64,000 nt of DNA, taken from CAWJLE01 sp963843645 (GTDB lineage Bacteria > Chloroflexota > Anaerolineae > DAOTYC01). The stretch lies in contig CAWJLE010000007.1 in assembly GCA_963843645.1 (NCBI GenBank), forward strand, positions 1 through 64,000, given 5' to 3'. Of this stretch, positions 10,139 to 18,594 are shown in pieces. Positions within the stretch are counted from its first letter, which is position 1; each line of letters starts with the position of its first letter. The translations under genes were made by a program, and so were the position numbers. The notes under the pieces are model-generated. The model had not been told where the DNA came from. It worked only from the letters and a program-made list of their open reading frames with translations, and did no database searches.

Positions 10139-11101
10139 CTACTGCCAGCTGGACAGCTCGTTGAGCCGGATGAGCTCTTCCTCGGTCAGGGTCACGTCGA
10201 GGGCGGCCAGGCTCTGATTCAGCTGGTCGACGTTGTTCGCGCCGACGAGCGGGGCGGTGACCAGGGGGTTGGCCAGCAGCCAGGCCAGCGCGATGGCGGA
10301 GATGGTCTTACCGCGCGGCCGGGCGATCTCTTCGAGCTCGTCCAACAGGTCGAAGTTGCGGTCCGAGAAGTAGCGCGTGCGGACCATGGCGGCGCGCTGG
10401 CTGTCAGGCAGGTCCTCGCTGCGGCGATACTTGCCCGTCAGGAACCCTCCGGCCAACGGGCTGTACGGCAGGATGCCGAGCCCGTATTCTTCGGCCACGC
10501 CGGCCAGCTCGCGCTCGAACTCCGCCCGATGGACCAGGTTGTAGTGTGGTTGAAGCGACACGTAGCCGGCCCACCCGCCGTTTTCGCCGGCCCACAGCGC
10601 CTGCATCAATCGCCAGGCGGGGTAATTGGAGCAGCCGGCGTAGAGGACCTTCCCGGCGCGGACCAGGTCGTCCAGCACGGCCAGGGTTTCCTCGATCGGG
10701 GTCTCCGCGTCGAAGGAGTGGGTCTGATACAGATCGATGTGATCGGTCTGCAGCCGGCGCAGGCTGTCGTCCACCGCGCGCATAACGTGGGCGCGGCTCA
10801 GGCCATCACCGTGCGGGCCGTCCCACATCTGGCCGCGCACCTTGGTGGCCAGCACGACCTGGTTCCGGTTGTTGCGGCTCTTCATCCAGCGGCCGATGAC
10901 CTCCTCGGCCACGCCGCCGGGATTGCCCGCCGCCCAGCGTGAGTAGACGTCCGCGGTATCCACCAGCGTGCCGCCGGCTTCGACGAACGCATCCATCACG
11001 GTGAACGCATCCTCCTCGGAGGCGGTCCAGCCCCACTGCATGGTGCCCAGTCCGAGGCGTGAGACTTCCAGCCCAGATCGACCTAGTTTCCGGTATTCCA
11101 T
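10139..11101 (-). CDS. Aldo/keto reductase
   Basis: Intact 320-residue NADPH-dependent (alpha/beta)8-barrel oxidoreductase. The catalytic tetrad is visible: D48 and Y53 in DTADVY, K87 in LATKVRG, H128 in YQTHSFD. The cofactor-binding region GILPYSPLAGGFLTGKY is also present. It resembles the YajO/Tas and voltage-channel-beta-like subgroup. An AGGAGG site precedes the ATG. It reads away from the secreted-protein genes and has its own transcription signals. Confidence 0.9.
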   Translation of the reverse strand: MEYRKLGRSGLEVSRLGLGTMQWGWTASEEDAFTVMDAFVEAGGTLVDTADVYSRWAAGNPGGVAEEVIGRWMKSRNNRNQVVLATKVRGQMWDGPHGDGLSRAHVMRAVDDSLRRLQTDHIDLYQTHSFDAETPIEETLAVLDDLVRAGKVLYAGCSNYPAWRLMQALWAGENGGWAGYVSLQPHYNLVHRAEFERELAGVAEEYGLGILPYSPLAGGFLTGKYRRSEDLPDSQRAAMVRTRYFSDRNFDLLDELEEIARPRGKTISAIALAWLLANPLVTAPLVGANNVDQLNQSLAALDVTLTEEELIRLNELSSWQ

Positions 11102-11130
11102 TGTAGAGACCTCCTGATGTGTGGCGAAGA

Positions 11131-11163
11131 AGAGCCATCGAAGGATACGACTTCGATGGCTCT
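11131..11163 (-). terminator. Intrinsic terminator after secreted paralog 1
   Basis: 13-bp perfect stem AGAGCCATCGAAG (11131-11143) / CTTCGATGGCTCT (11151-11163), followed on the minus strand by TCTTC. Almost the same hairpin ends paralog 3. Confidence 0.65.
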
Positions 11164-11228
11164 ATGCGGTTAAGTTGTGCCGAGCATCTTGGACTCGAGA
11201 GGACGTCCTCTGCGGTCAGACCGCGGTG

Positions 11229-11612
11229 TCACTTGGCCGAGATCGTGATGACCTCACCCCGACTGCCAGGGGCAACGGTCTGCAGGAACGTGTAACCCTT
11301 GCTCGGGTTCCAGATGAAGACGTTGCTCGCCTGCCCCCAGGGGACGAAGACCTCTGTGGACCCTGTGGCGGAGACGGGCGTGACGCTCTCCATCACACCG
11401 ATCGGCTGGCCGGCCGAGTCGGCGGCGAGACCACCCGAGGCCTGCCAGACTGAGACGTACGTGCCGGGCGTTCCGCCCGTGACGACCAGCTTGCCGACGT
11501 CGACGTTGACGTTAGCCGCGGACGCGGGCCGGACTGCAGGGGCAAGCAGAGCGACAGCGACCACCAGCCCCAAGAAAGACATCACCGACAGACCTTTAAT
11601 AAAGCGTTTCAT
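11229..11612 (-). CDS. Small secreted protein, paralog 1 (unknown family)
   Basis: 127 residues with a classic signal peptide (MKRF-IKGLSVMSFLGLVV, cleavage likely after PASA). The mature part of about 95 residues shares a strong pattern with two neighbours: PIG-x-MES-x-T-x-VS-x-xG-x-TE-x-FVP, then SN-x-F-x-W, PS-x-GYTFL, VAP and a final T-x-SAK. It has no Cys and no membrane anchor. It looks like a small beta-sandwich. No function is recognised. The ATG at 11612 is chosen because it starts the MKRF signal shared by the family. Confidence 0.75.
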   Translation of the reverse strand: MKRFIKGLSVMSFLGLVVAVALLAPAVRPASAANVNVDVGKLVVTGGTPGTYVSVWQASGGLAADSAGQPIGVMESVTPVSATGSTEVFVPWGQASNVFIWNPSKGYTFLQTVAPGSRGEVITISAK

Positions 11613-11685
11613 AACGTTTTCTCTCCAATTTCGTTCGAGGCAGGGGTCACTCAACCGCCCCGAACGGCTTAACTATGCTCCGCCT

Positions 11686-12060
11686 CTACCGGGCGTTGAG
11701 CGTCACTGGAGCGCCGGCAGCGTCGGGAGCTACGGATCCCAAAAAAGTGTAACCCTTGCTGGGGCTCCAGATGAAGACGTTGCTCTTCGTCCCCACCGGA
11801 ACGAAGACCTCGGTCTGGCCGGTCGGTGAAACCGTGGTGACACTCTCCACGAGGCCGGTCGGAGCCCCGGACGACTCAGGCGCAGCCGCGCCTGCCGCCT
11901 GCGAGACGGAAATGATCGCGTCCGGCGGCCCGCCTACGACGATCACTCGGGTGGTCGGCTGCTCGGGTCCGACAGCTGCGGCCGGCAAGGCCGAAGCGGC
12001 GAACGACGCCAGCGCAACCACGAGGGCCAATCCAAACAGACCCTTCAGAACGCGTTTCAT
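11686..12060 (-). CDS. Small secreted protein, paralog 2 (unknown family)
   Basis: 124 residues starting MKRVLKGLFGLAL, signal peptide to about residue 30 (ALPAAA). The mature part contains TEVFVP-VGTKSNVFIWSPSKGYTFLG and ends APVTLNAR. It is clearly homologous to the genes on both sides, so this is a tandem triplication. The spacing to paralog 1 is 73 bp with no hairpin seen between them, so they may be co-transcribed and end at the 11131 terminator. Confidence 0.75.
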   Translation of the reverse strand: MKRVLKGLFGLALVVALASFAASALPAAAVGPEQPTTRVIVVGGPPDAIISVSQAAGAAAPESSGAPTGLVESVTTVSPTGQTEVFVPVGTKSNVFIWSPSKGYTFLGSVAPDAAGAPVTLNAR

Positions 12061-12257
12061 TGTCCTACCCTCCATTTCCCGTCCCTGTCCGACGCTACCA
12101 GCCTGGGGGGTGATCCTGGCAGCGCCGCCAGTGAAACACTACTATCTGAACCAAGTGGGTTTCACAGTCACTGCCCCGAATAGTAGTCCCCAGGCCCGGA
12201 ATCGCCGTAATCTAAATCACAATGTTCATTCGTTTCCGGCTATCGATGCGCGTAAAA

Positions 12258-12293
12258 AGAGCCATCGAAGGGACTAAAACCTTCAATGGCTCT
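12258..12293 (-). terminator. Intrinsic terminator after secreted paralog 3
   Basis: Stem AGAGCCATCGAAG (12258-12270) / CTTCAATGGCTCT (12281-12293) with a 10-base loop. On the minus strand it runs into TCTTTTTACG, a clear T tract. It is nearly identical to the hairpin at 11131, so gene and terminator were probably duplicated together. Confidence 0.8.
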
Positions 12294-12366
12294 GTTGCTT
12301 CACTGGCCGTCTATGGTCCCTTCAGGACCGCCGCCGGCCTGGAAATCTGAGCTAAGCTGCCCCGGG

Positions 12367-12741
12367 TTACTTCGCCGCGAGCGTAATGGGCCCGCCGCTG
12401 GAGCTGGGAGCGACCGAACCGAGGAAGGTGTAGCCGCCACTCGGAGTCCAAAGGAAGATATTGCTCGCCATGCCATTCGGCACGAAGAGCTCAGTGGCAC
12501 CGGAGGGGGAGACCCTCGTCGTGCTTTCCATCGTGCCGATAGGCTGGCCGGAGCTATCGGCTGCACTCGGACCGCTGGCCGCCCAGGCGGAGATGATGCC
12601 GTCCGGTGAACCGCCCGTGACCACGACCTTGTTGCTGAGCAAAGCCAGGCTGTCAGCTGAGGCTGGCAGTGCCGAAGTCGCGAACAGAGCCAACATTGCT
12701 ACCAGAGCCAACACAGACACACCCTGCAAAAAGCGTTTCAT
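12367..12741 (-). CDS. Small secreted protein, paralog 3 (unknown family)
   Basis: 124 residues starting MKRFLQGVSVLALVAM, signal cleavage likely at SALPASA. The mature part carries PIGTMESTTRVSPSGATELF, then ASNIFLWTPSGGYTFLG and PITLAAK. It has its own terminator and a separate upstream region, so it is probably a separate transcript from paralogs 1 and 2. It is either a surface or secreted structural protein or an undescribed binding protein. Confidence 0.75.
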   Translation of the reverse strand: MKRFLQGVSVLALVAMLALFATSALPASADSLALLSNKVVVTGGSPDGIISAWAASGPSAADSSGQPIGTMESTTRVSPSGATELFVPNGMASNIFLWTPSGGYTFLGSVAPSSSGGPITLAAK

Positions 12742-12920
12742 CGTGTTTACCTCCATCCCCTTTTTTCCTATGTTAGCGCCGGCCCCGGGGTCATGCGAGC
12801 CGCGCTAATATTACAATTGGTTTAACAGGTAACCTCACAAACACAATGTACATGATAATCTGAAATCCTGAATGTTCCTGTAGTCTGAATCACATTACTA
12901 TGGGCAATCGGATTGTGGAG

Positions 12921-13376
12921 GTGGGAATTGGGTGCCTGGGGCCACACCGGGCGGGCAGCCACGCCGGGCTGCCCCTACGTGACCGGGCGGGTCGCGGGGT
13001 GGGAATTGGGTGCCTGGGTTCACGGCGGGCGGGCAGCCACACCGGGCGGGCAGCCACGCCGGGCTGCCCCTACAGGACCGGGGGGTCGCGAGGTGGGGAA
13101 TTGGGTGCCTGGGGCCACACCGGGCGGGCAGCCACACCGGGCTGCCCCTACGGGACCGGGCGGTCGCGAGGTGGGGAATTGGGAGCCTGGGGCCACGCCG
13201 GGCGGGCAGCCATGCCGGGTTGCCCCTACGGGACCGGGCGGTCGCGAGGTGGGGAATTGGGAGCCTGGGGCTACACCGGGCGGGCAGCCACGCCGGGCTG
13301 CCCCTACGGGACCGGGCGGTCGCGGGGCGGGAATTGGGGGACGGAGCTCGTAGGGGCGCGATTATCCCGCCCCTAC
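12921..13376. repeat. 78-bp tandem repeat array and small palindrome
   Basis: Five units start at 12921, 12999, 13093, 13171 and 13249 (78-bp step; the second is 94 bp through an inner duplication), with a partial sixth at 13327. Each contains GGGAATTGGGTGCCTGG, the sequence GCGGGCAGCCAC, and GGGCTGCCCCTACGGGACCG. A short palindrome CGTAGGGGCG...CGCCCCTACG ends it. The related inverted element is at 50101. Open frames cross the array on both strands but look like repeat artefacts. Confidence 0.9.
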
Positions 13377-13406
13377 GAGTCACAGTTGCGGGTTCGGCGT
13401 ACGCGA

Positions 13407-14255
13407 TCAGCGGCCCTGGAAGTACCGGTTCATGCTGATGTTGAAGCCGCCGTCCAGGGGGATCACTTCGCCGGTGACGTAGTTGTCGGTCAGCAGGTAC
13501 AGAACCGCCGGGACGACCGCCCCCGGATCGATGAACGAGGGCTTGAGGTGGGCCCGGGCCTCGATGTCCGCCTTGATCTGCGGAAAGCGGTCGTAGAACC
13601 TGCGCGGGCCGGCGGTGTTGGCGAACCCGGGCGCGATGCCGTTGACGCGAATGTTCATCGGGCCCAACGTGGCGGCCAGGCTCTCCATCACGGACAGGGA
13701 GGCCCGTTTCGCGGCCGCGTAGGCCAGCAGATCGTCACGCAGCGGATTGAGCGCGGCTTCCGACAGGGTGACGACGATCGCGCCGGAATCGGGCCGGTGG
13801 CCCAGCTCGTTGGGCTCGACGCTTTCGTAGCGCGGCGCCATCACGCGGGCGGCCGCCAGGGCCAGGCTCGCGAAGGCGATGGGGAACACCTCGAACTGGG
13901 TGCGCATGGACTCGACCAGCTTGTCGATCGGCAACTCGAGCAGAGGCTCTTCGAAACGAATGGCGAACCCGGCGTTAGCCACGACGAAATCGACCTTGCC
14001 GAACCACTCCATGGTCTGGGCGACCATCTGCTCGGATGCACCGCGGGCCATGATGTCCTGCCGAAGGTAGCGCACCTTGCCCGCGTAACGTGTCTCGATG
14101 GCCTTCTGCGCGTCCGGCGGCAGCTCGTCGACGGAGAAGACCGCCATAGTTGCGCCGCGTTCCAGGCAGGCCTGATTGATCTCATAACCGAACCCGCTCG
14201 TGCCGCCCGTCAGAATTCCGACCTTGCCCTGCAATGATGATTGAAAACTCTCCAT
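13407..14255 (-). CDS. Short-chain dehydrogenase/reductase (SDR)
   Basis: Intact Rossmann-fold NAD(P)-dependent oxidoreductase of 282 residues. Seen: nucleotide loop ILTGGTSGFGYEI, NAG motif VANAGFA, Ser in VVTLSEAAL, catalytic Tyr-Lys in LLAYAAAKRASL, and a C-terminal LTDNYVTGEVIPLDGGF as in the FabG-like classical group. The ATG at 14255 begins the real N-terminus; the frame extends upstream only into MsrP-antisense sequence. It lies 28 bp downstream of the msrP-like gene on the same strand. The substrate is unknown. Confidence 0.88.
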   Translation of the reverse strand: MESFQSSLQGKVGILTGGTSGFGYEINQACLERGATMAVFSVDELPPDAQKAIETRYAGKVRYLRQDIMARGASEQMVAQTMEWFGKVDFVVANAGFAIRFEEPLLELPIDKLVESMRTQFEVFPIAFASLALAAARVMAPRYESVEPNELGHRPDSGAIVVTLSEAALNPLRDDLLAYAAAKRASLSVMESLAATLGPMNIRVNGIAPGFANTAGPRRFYDRFPQIKADIEARAHLKPSFIDPGAVVPAVLYLLTDNYVTGEVIPLDGGFNISMNRYFQGR

Positions 14256-14283
14256 TGATGCGCGCCTCGATTCTGTAGTGTGA

Positions 14284-15251
14284 TCAGTACAGGTGAGCGA
14301 CGAACTCGCCATAACCGTTGTACGGCAGGGTGTCCCGCTTATTGGTCTCGCCCAGCATGCGCTCCTGGCTCTGAGACCAGCGCGGATGCGGGACGGCCGG
14401 GTCGACGTTGGATACGAACGGATACTCACTCGGGCTCAAGCTGTTCCAGAAAGTCGACGGCTGCTGCTCGGTGAATTCGATCCTCACGATCGACTTGATG
14501 CTCTTGTAACCGTATTTCCAGGGCACGACCAGGCGGATTGGTCCGCCGTTCTGGCGAGGCAGGTCGTGCCCGTACATGCCGGTGGCCAGGAAGTCAGCTC
14601 GTTGGTCGCTTCGGCCATGGACAGGCCTTCTGTGTACGGCCAGGGGAACGTGCGATCGAGCTGGCCCGGCGCCTGGCTGGGGCGCAGGAACGTCGTCAGG
14701 CGCACGTATTTCGCCGCGGACGAGGGCTGGACCAGGTCGATCAGCGCCTTGAATGGGAAACCGGTCCACGGGTTGGCCATGGCCCAGGTCTCGACGCAGC
14801 GGAAGCGGTACAGGCGCTCTTCGAACGCCATCAGCCGCCGCAGTTCGTCCAGGTCGTAGGTTCGCGGCTGGGGTACCAGGCCGGCGATCTCGATCTCCCA
14901 GGGACGCGTCTCGAACTGGGTGACCATCTGCCAGACGCCGTCCTTGGAGAGGCTGAACTCGTAGAAATTGTTGAAGGTCGTGGCCAGCTTCTCGTCGGTG
15001 ATCGGCCGATCGAGTGTGAATGCCGAATTGACCGGTGCGGGAGTGGGCGTCGGACCGGACGGCGCCGTTGGGGACGGCGGAGGGAGCGTGGGCTGAACCA
15101 CCTGAGCGGACCCGCACGCCGCGACCGTGGCCAGGCCGAGCGCGGCCGCGCCCATGCGCTTCAAGAAGGCGCGCCGGTTCAGGAATACGTGCTCAGGCGT
15201 GACCTGGCTTTCGGGAATCTCCCAACCTCTGCGCTTCTTCACGACAGGCAT
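14284..15251 (-). CDS. msrP: MsrP/YedY-like molybdopterin oxidoreductase (frameshifted)
   Basis: Periplasmic-type Mo-cofactor enzyme that reduces methionine sulfoxide in MsrP homologues. A twin-arginine signal (R26-R27 in NRRAFLKR) is followed by AAC, suggesting a Tat-exported lipoprotein (C46). Next come a Pro/Thr linker, the SUOX fold with the Mo ligand C152 in RFRCVETWAM, and a conserved NGGPIRLVVPWKYGYKSIKSI. One lost T near 14600 shifts the frame. The membrane haem partner MsrQ is not adjacent. A TGGTATAAT extended -10 lies at 15302-15310 on the same strand. Confidence 0.85.
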
Positions 15252-15301
15252 AGGGCTTCTCCTGCGTCGAACTTGCGTGATGCATTGGACATATGTGGCG
15301 C

Positions 15302-15310
15302 ATTATACCA
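15302..15310 (-). promoter_or_regulatory. Extended -10 promoter for the msrP-like gene
   Basis: On the minus strand the sequence reads TGGTATAAT about 50 bases upstream of the ATG at 15251. No convincing -35. Confidence 0.5.
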
Positions 15311-15344
15311 CGCCCTGCGGCGGCGGGGAAAACGGGCCGGGGGC

Positions 15345-15496
15345 GGCAGACCTCTCTCCCGCCTCTCCCCTGAGAAGGGAGAGGAGAACGGCAACGACTT
15401 CCGCCGGTTTCCCTGAGAGGCCCGACATAGGGAGAGGCACCAGTCGTTGCCGTTCTCCTCTCCCTTCTCAGGGGAGAGGCGGGAGAGAGGTCTGCC
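15345..15496. repeat. Palindrome, family B copy 3
   Basis: Arms begin GGCAGACCTCTCTCCCGCC and end in its reverse complement, with the CTGAGAAGGGAGAGGAG core and GGCAACGACT on both sides of a spacer of about 40 bp. It touches the anti-sigma gene stop. Confidence 0.85.
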
Positions 15497-15497
15497 G

Positions 15498-16511
15498 TCA
15501 GCGACGGCGGGCAAGCCACCAGGCGCCGGCGAAGAAGCCCACGGCGCCGAGCAGGAGCCCGGCCTCTAGGACGCGCAGCACCCACCACAGCGCCGGGCGC
15601 GGCGCGGCCAAGATCGTGACAGCCGGCGTCGGGGCCGGTGAGGGAGAGGCGACCTGGGGCGCGGCCGGGACCGCGAGGGTACCGGTGATCGAGCCCGGTG
15701 CGGCGTACTCCGGTTGGGGCACGGGCGGGCGCGTTGGGGCCGCGGATTGCGGGAGCAGGGCGCCGCTCGGCGGTTCGGCCGCGCCGCCTTCGTCTTTCAG
15801 GGAGGGCGTGGCGGCCGGGGCGGCCTTGCGCAGGAGAGGCGCCGCCGGGGACCCGGTGGCGGGCGGAGCCGGAGGCGCGGCGGCGAGAGACGACGCCTCT
15901 CCTGCCTTCTCTTCGGTGCTCTCGGTGGCGAGGGCTTCTTGCCGCGCCATGTCCCGCGCCGGGGCGGCCGGCGACGCGGTTGCGGCAGGGGCCGGGACGC
16001 CGGCGCCCAGCGTCCGGTGAGCGCTGCCGGCGGGCGTTCGGGGCGGCGGCTTGGCCGCGGACGACGCAGCAGGCGCCCCGGCCTCGTTTTGAGTCGGCGG
16101 CGGAGGCGGCGCGGCGGACAGACCGTTCAGATGCGGAGCCGGCGCGGCTGCCATGCGGATGCCGCCGGAAGTCTGCAGGAAGTCCGCCGCCACGACGACG
16201 ATCAGCAGGATCGCGGCGAGCGCTCCGGCGGCTCTGAAGTATGGAGCGAGCCAGGCGACGCGCGAGCGGGTCGCGGCGTGCTGCGCAGACACGGCGAACG
16301 AGCGCGGCGCCGGATGCGTGGGCATCTGCCGCAGCCAGGCGACCGTCTGGCGCAGATCGTCCAGGTCCTGCGCGCAGCGGTCGCATTCGGCCACGTGCGC
16401 GCGCACGCGGTCGCGTTCGGCCGGTGTCAGGTCGTTGTCGACGTAAGCCGACAACCGCTCCTGAGTCCAGCGGTGCACCGGCAGCTTCGTCGGATCGTTA
16501 CGCTCGCCCAT
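15498..16511 (-). CDS. Membrane anti-sigma factor with zinc-finger domain
   Basis: 337 residues. The N-terminal zf-HC2 domain carries H39-x3-C43-x2-C46 (AHVAECDRC), which binds ECF sigma factors. A membrane helix follows at about residues 93-112, then a long Ala/Pro-rich extracytoplasmic region and a second C-terminal helix (VLRVLEAGLLLGAVGFFAGAW). Two anchors bracketing the low-complexity segment are unusual for the family. It lies 43 bp downstream of the sigma gene on the same strand, which supports pairing. Confidence 0.85.
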   Translation of the reverse strand: MGERNDPTKLPVHRWTQERLSAYVDNDLTPAERDRVRAHVAECDRCAQDLDDLRQTVAWLRQMPTHPAPRSFAVSAQHAATRSRVAWLAPYFRAAGALAAILLIVVVAADFLQTSGGIRMAAAPAPHLNGLSAAPPPPPTQNEAGAPAASSAAKPPPRTPAGSAHRTLGAGVPAPAATASPAAPARDMARQEALATESTEEKAGEASSLAAAPPAPPATGSPAAPLLRKAAPAATPSLKDEGGAAEPPSGALLPQSAAPTRPPVPQPEYAAPGSITGTLAVPAAPQVASPSPAPTPAVTILAAPRPALWWVLRVLEAGLLLGAVGFFAGAWWLARRR

Positions 16512-16554
16512 CGTTTACAAACCCCAGTACCTCGTTCATCCGTGCATCCCTGTC

Positions 16555-17141
16555 CTATGAGATAGGACGATATTTGTCCGGTAAAAGTTCCCCGCAGCCC
16601 AGAAGATAATCGCGCAGGCGGGCGCGACCCCGGCTCAACCGGGATTTAACCGTGCCCAGGGACGTGCGCATGATGTCGGCGACCTCCTGGTAGTCGAAGC
16701 CCTGCACGTCGGCCAGCACCAGCGTCACGCGCTGGTCTTCGGGCAGGGTCTGCAGACCGGCCATGATGGCGGCCTCCAGCTCGCGGCCGAGGACTCGGCT
16801 TTCGGGCGAGGGCTCGGGATCGGCCAACAGGTCGCCACGCTCGGGGTCGTCCATCAGATCATCGAGCGAATCGGCGGGACGGCGCTTCCGATGTCGGAGC
16901 AGGTCGTAGCAGGCATTGGTGACGATGCGCATCAGCCAGGCCTTGAAGGAGCTTCCGTGGAGGTGACGGATGTTATTGTAGGCGGACAAGAAGGCGTCCT
17001 GGCACGCATCAGCCGCGGACTCGCCGTCGCCCAAAATGCGGTAGGCGACGTTGTAGGCGAGGGTCTGATGCTCGCGAACCAGTTGATTGAAGGCGGCCAG
17101 CTGCCCCTTTTGGCGGCCGCGATGAGCGACAGCTCGTCCAT
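16555..17141 (-). CDS. ECF-type RNA polymerase sigma factor (frameshifted near N-terminus)
   Basis: About 195 residues. Region 2 (AADACQDAFLSAYNNIRHL, FKAWLMRIVTNACYDLLR) and region 4 (LPEDQRVTLVLADVQGFDYQEVADIM, GTVKSRLSRGRARLRDYL) are clear. The start MDELSLIAAAKRG at 17141 is in a different frame because one G is missing from a G run near 17105. It forms a sigma/anti-sigma operon with the next gene. The family resembles SigE/RpoE-like envelope-response sigma factors (group assignment inferred). Confidence 0.9.
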
Positions 17142-17214
17142 TCAGACTCCAGGAAGTTGCGCAGACACCTTGGCAGACCGGTCGGGAGAGAGGTCGGCTG
17201 CCTCCACAACTCAG

Positions 17215-17454
17215 GGCGATTGCATTAAATTGTTGCGCTCGTCCCGGCGATTGGAAATCGCGGCTATGGGCGGCAAAGCCTGCCTTCGCAGGCTAACGAC
17301 CACGACCAAATTGGTAGGCGTGGCCACTTCGTTACCAGGGATCGCGTTTTCAAGTCGCTTTGCCCTCGTTTTTAGCCTGCGAAGGCAGGCTTTGCCGCCC
17401 ATAGCCGCGATTTCCAATCGCCGGGACGAGCGCAACAATTTTAATGCAATCGCC
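17215..17454. repeat. Long palindrome, family C copy 1
   Basis: Arms of about 80 bp (17215-17294 and about 17374-17454) with ends GGCGATTGCAT/ATGCAATCGCC. The arms include GCGCTCGTCCCGGCGATTGG and GCCTGCCTTCGCAGGCT. The unpaired middle of about 80 bp has no gene. The same outer ends occur at 25570. Confidence 0.88.
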
Positions 17455-17466
17455 GTGCTCCACAAC

Positions 17467-17495
17467 TTGACTAAAACCTGGGATTCGGTTATACT
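17467..17495 (+). promoter_or_regulatory. Sigma-70-type promoter of tRNA-Leu
   Basis: TTGACT (17467-17472), 17-bp spacer, TATACT (17490-17495), 58 bases before the mature tRNA. Confidence 0.7.
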
Positions 17496-17553
17496 GCCTA
17501 CCGTCCGTGCAGGGAAGCACAAGTCCCCAGTTGCGGCGAGACATTTCCAGCGT

Positions 17554-17640
17554 GCCGAAGTGGCGGAATGGCAGACGCGACGGTCTCAAAAACCGTTGAG
17601 GGTAAACCTCATGTGGGTTCGAGTCCCACCTTCGGCACCA
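17554..17640 (+). tRNA. tRNA-Leu (anticodon CAA)
   Basis: Acceptor GCCGAAG (17554-17560) pairs with CTTCGGC (17630-17636), then A-CCA encoded in the genome. The anticodon stem ACGGT/ACCGT encloses the loop CTCAAAA, so the anticodon is CAA (Leu, UUG codon). A long variable arm (about GTTGAGGGTAAACCTCATGT) and GGTTCGAGTCC T-arm confirm a class II tRNA. Confidence 0.95.
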
Positions 17641-17765
17641 TCGTGACGTCATCGTTCATTCGGTTCACGGTATCGAGCAAGAGCGCCATCATTATACCAG
17701 CTTTTGGCGCGTGTAGCCAGAGGCAATACGCGAACCCCGTGACGTTTTTGCGGTTGCTTGCCGTT

Positions 17766-17847
17766 GGGCGGCCAACCGGAGTCTGAGGACTCGCTGCTGC
17801 CTTGGGGACGGGGTGGTCTTCCAGAGGTGAGGCCGCCCTATTTTTTT
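17766..17847 (+). ncRNA. Possible structured RNA or terminator
   Basis: GGGCGGCC (17766-17773) pairs with GGCCGCCC (17831-17838), which runs straight into TATTTTTTT (17839-17847). The inner bases could form further hairpins. It may be a short terminated RNA or a complex terminator; no known RNA family is recognised. Confidence 0.3.
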
Positions 17848-17926
17848 GTCGGAGCTATGGTGGTGCGTCGGAGAATGAGACTTCCGAAGGTTCTCAACCC
17901 TCGGAAGCCTTGCCTGGGGCTGGCGG

Positions 17927-18568
17927 ATGGGCAAGAAACGAAGCTGCTTGACAGTGCTAATTCTGTTGGCGTTGTGCCTGACGGCGGGGGTCGCCGCCGG
18001 CTTCGTTCTCGGCTGGATCGTCTGGCCGGTGACCTACGTGGACACGGACGTCGTCGATCTGAGGGCCGGCTACCAGGACGACTACATCGTGATGACCGGC
18101 GACGCGTACGCCCTCGATCGGGAGCCTGGCCGCGGCCAGGGAGCGACTGGCGCGCCTCGAGGACCCGGCGATCGACCGGCGGGTCGCGGCCCTGGTGCGC
18201 AGCAAGATGGAGGCCGGGGAGCTGCCGGAGCAGGTGCGCTCGCTCGTGCTCCTGGCTGAGGCGTTGGGTGCAGCCGATCGGGACATGCTCGACTATGCGG
18301 CGACCGAAACGCCAACGCGGACTCCCGCTCCGACCGCACGGAGACGCAGACGACCACTCCCACACCCACAACCACGCTGACCGCAACGCCCGCGGACACG
18401 CCGACGCCGATGGATACCGCCGACATCGACGCCCACGGCCGCGCCCCACTGCCACTTCGATCCCCACTGCGCGACCCACGTGGCCGCCGGCCGTGCCGAC
18501 TGCGACGGAGCATCCCGTGGTACCTGGCCACGCCGGTGCTCATCGATCCTACGCTGCAGGCGCCGTGA
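17927..18568 (+). CDS. Membrane-anchored stalk protein A (WPV-DTD family, frameshifted)
   Basis: N-terminal membrane helix (LTVLILLALCLTAGVAAGFV), then the motif WIVWPVTYVDTDVVDLR, an acidic helical region (DDYIVMTGDAYALDRSL...LARLEDPA) and a Thr/Pro-rich stalk (ETPTRTPAPT onward). At least three single-base shifts occur; the first is an extra G before AGCCTG near 18127. The end at 18568 (ATPVLIDPTLQAP) is inferred by restoring frame. It is paralogous to the next two genes. The function is unknown. Topology is probably N-in, stalk outside. Confidence 0.6.
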
Positions 18569-18594
18569 CAGGCGATGGAGAGCTGGAGCGAGCA

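Noticed and set aside
12900..14237. Open frame of 445 codons through the 78-bp array into the SDR antisense strand
   Set aside because: The first part only translates the tandem repeat and the second is antisense to a clear SDR gene.
17766..17847. SRP RNA, 6S RNA or tmRNA
   Set aside because: The conserved cores of these RNAs are not seen; only a GC stem and T run remain, so it is kept as a low-confidence structure.
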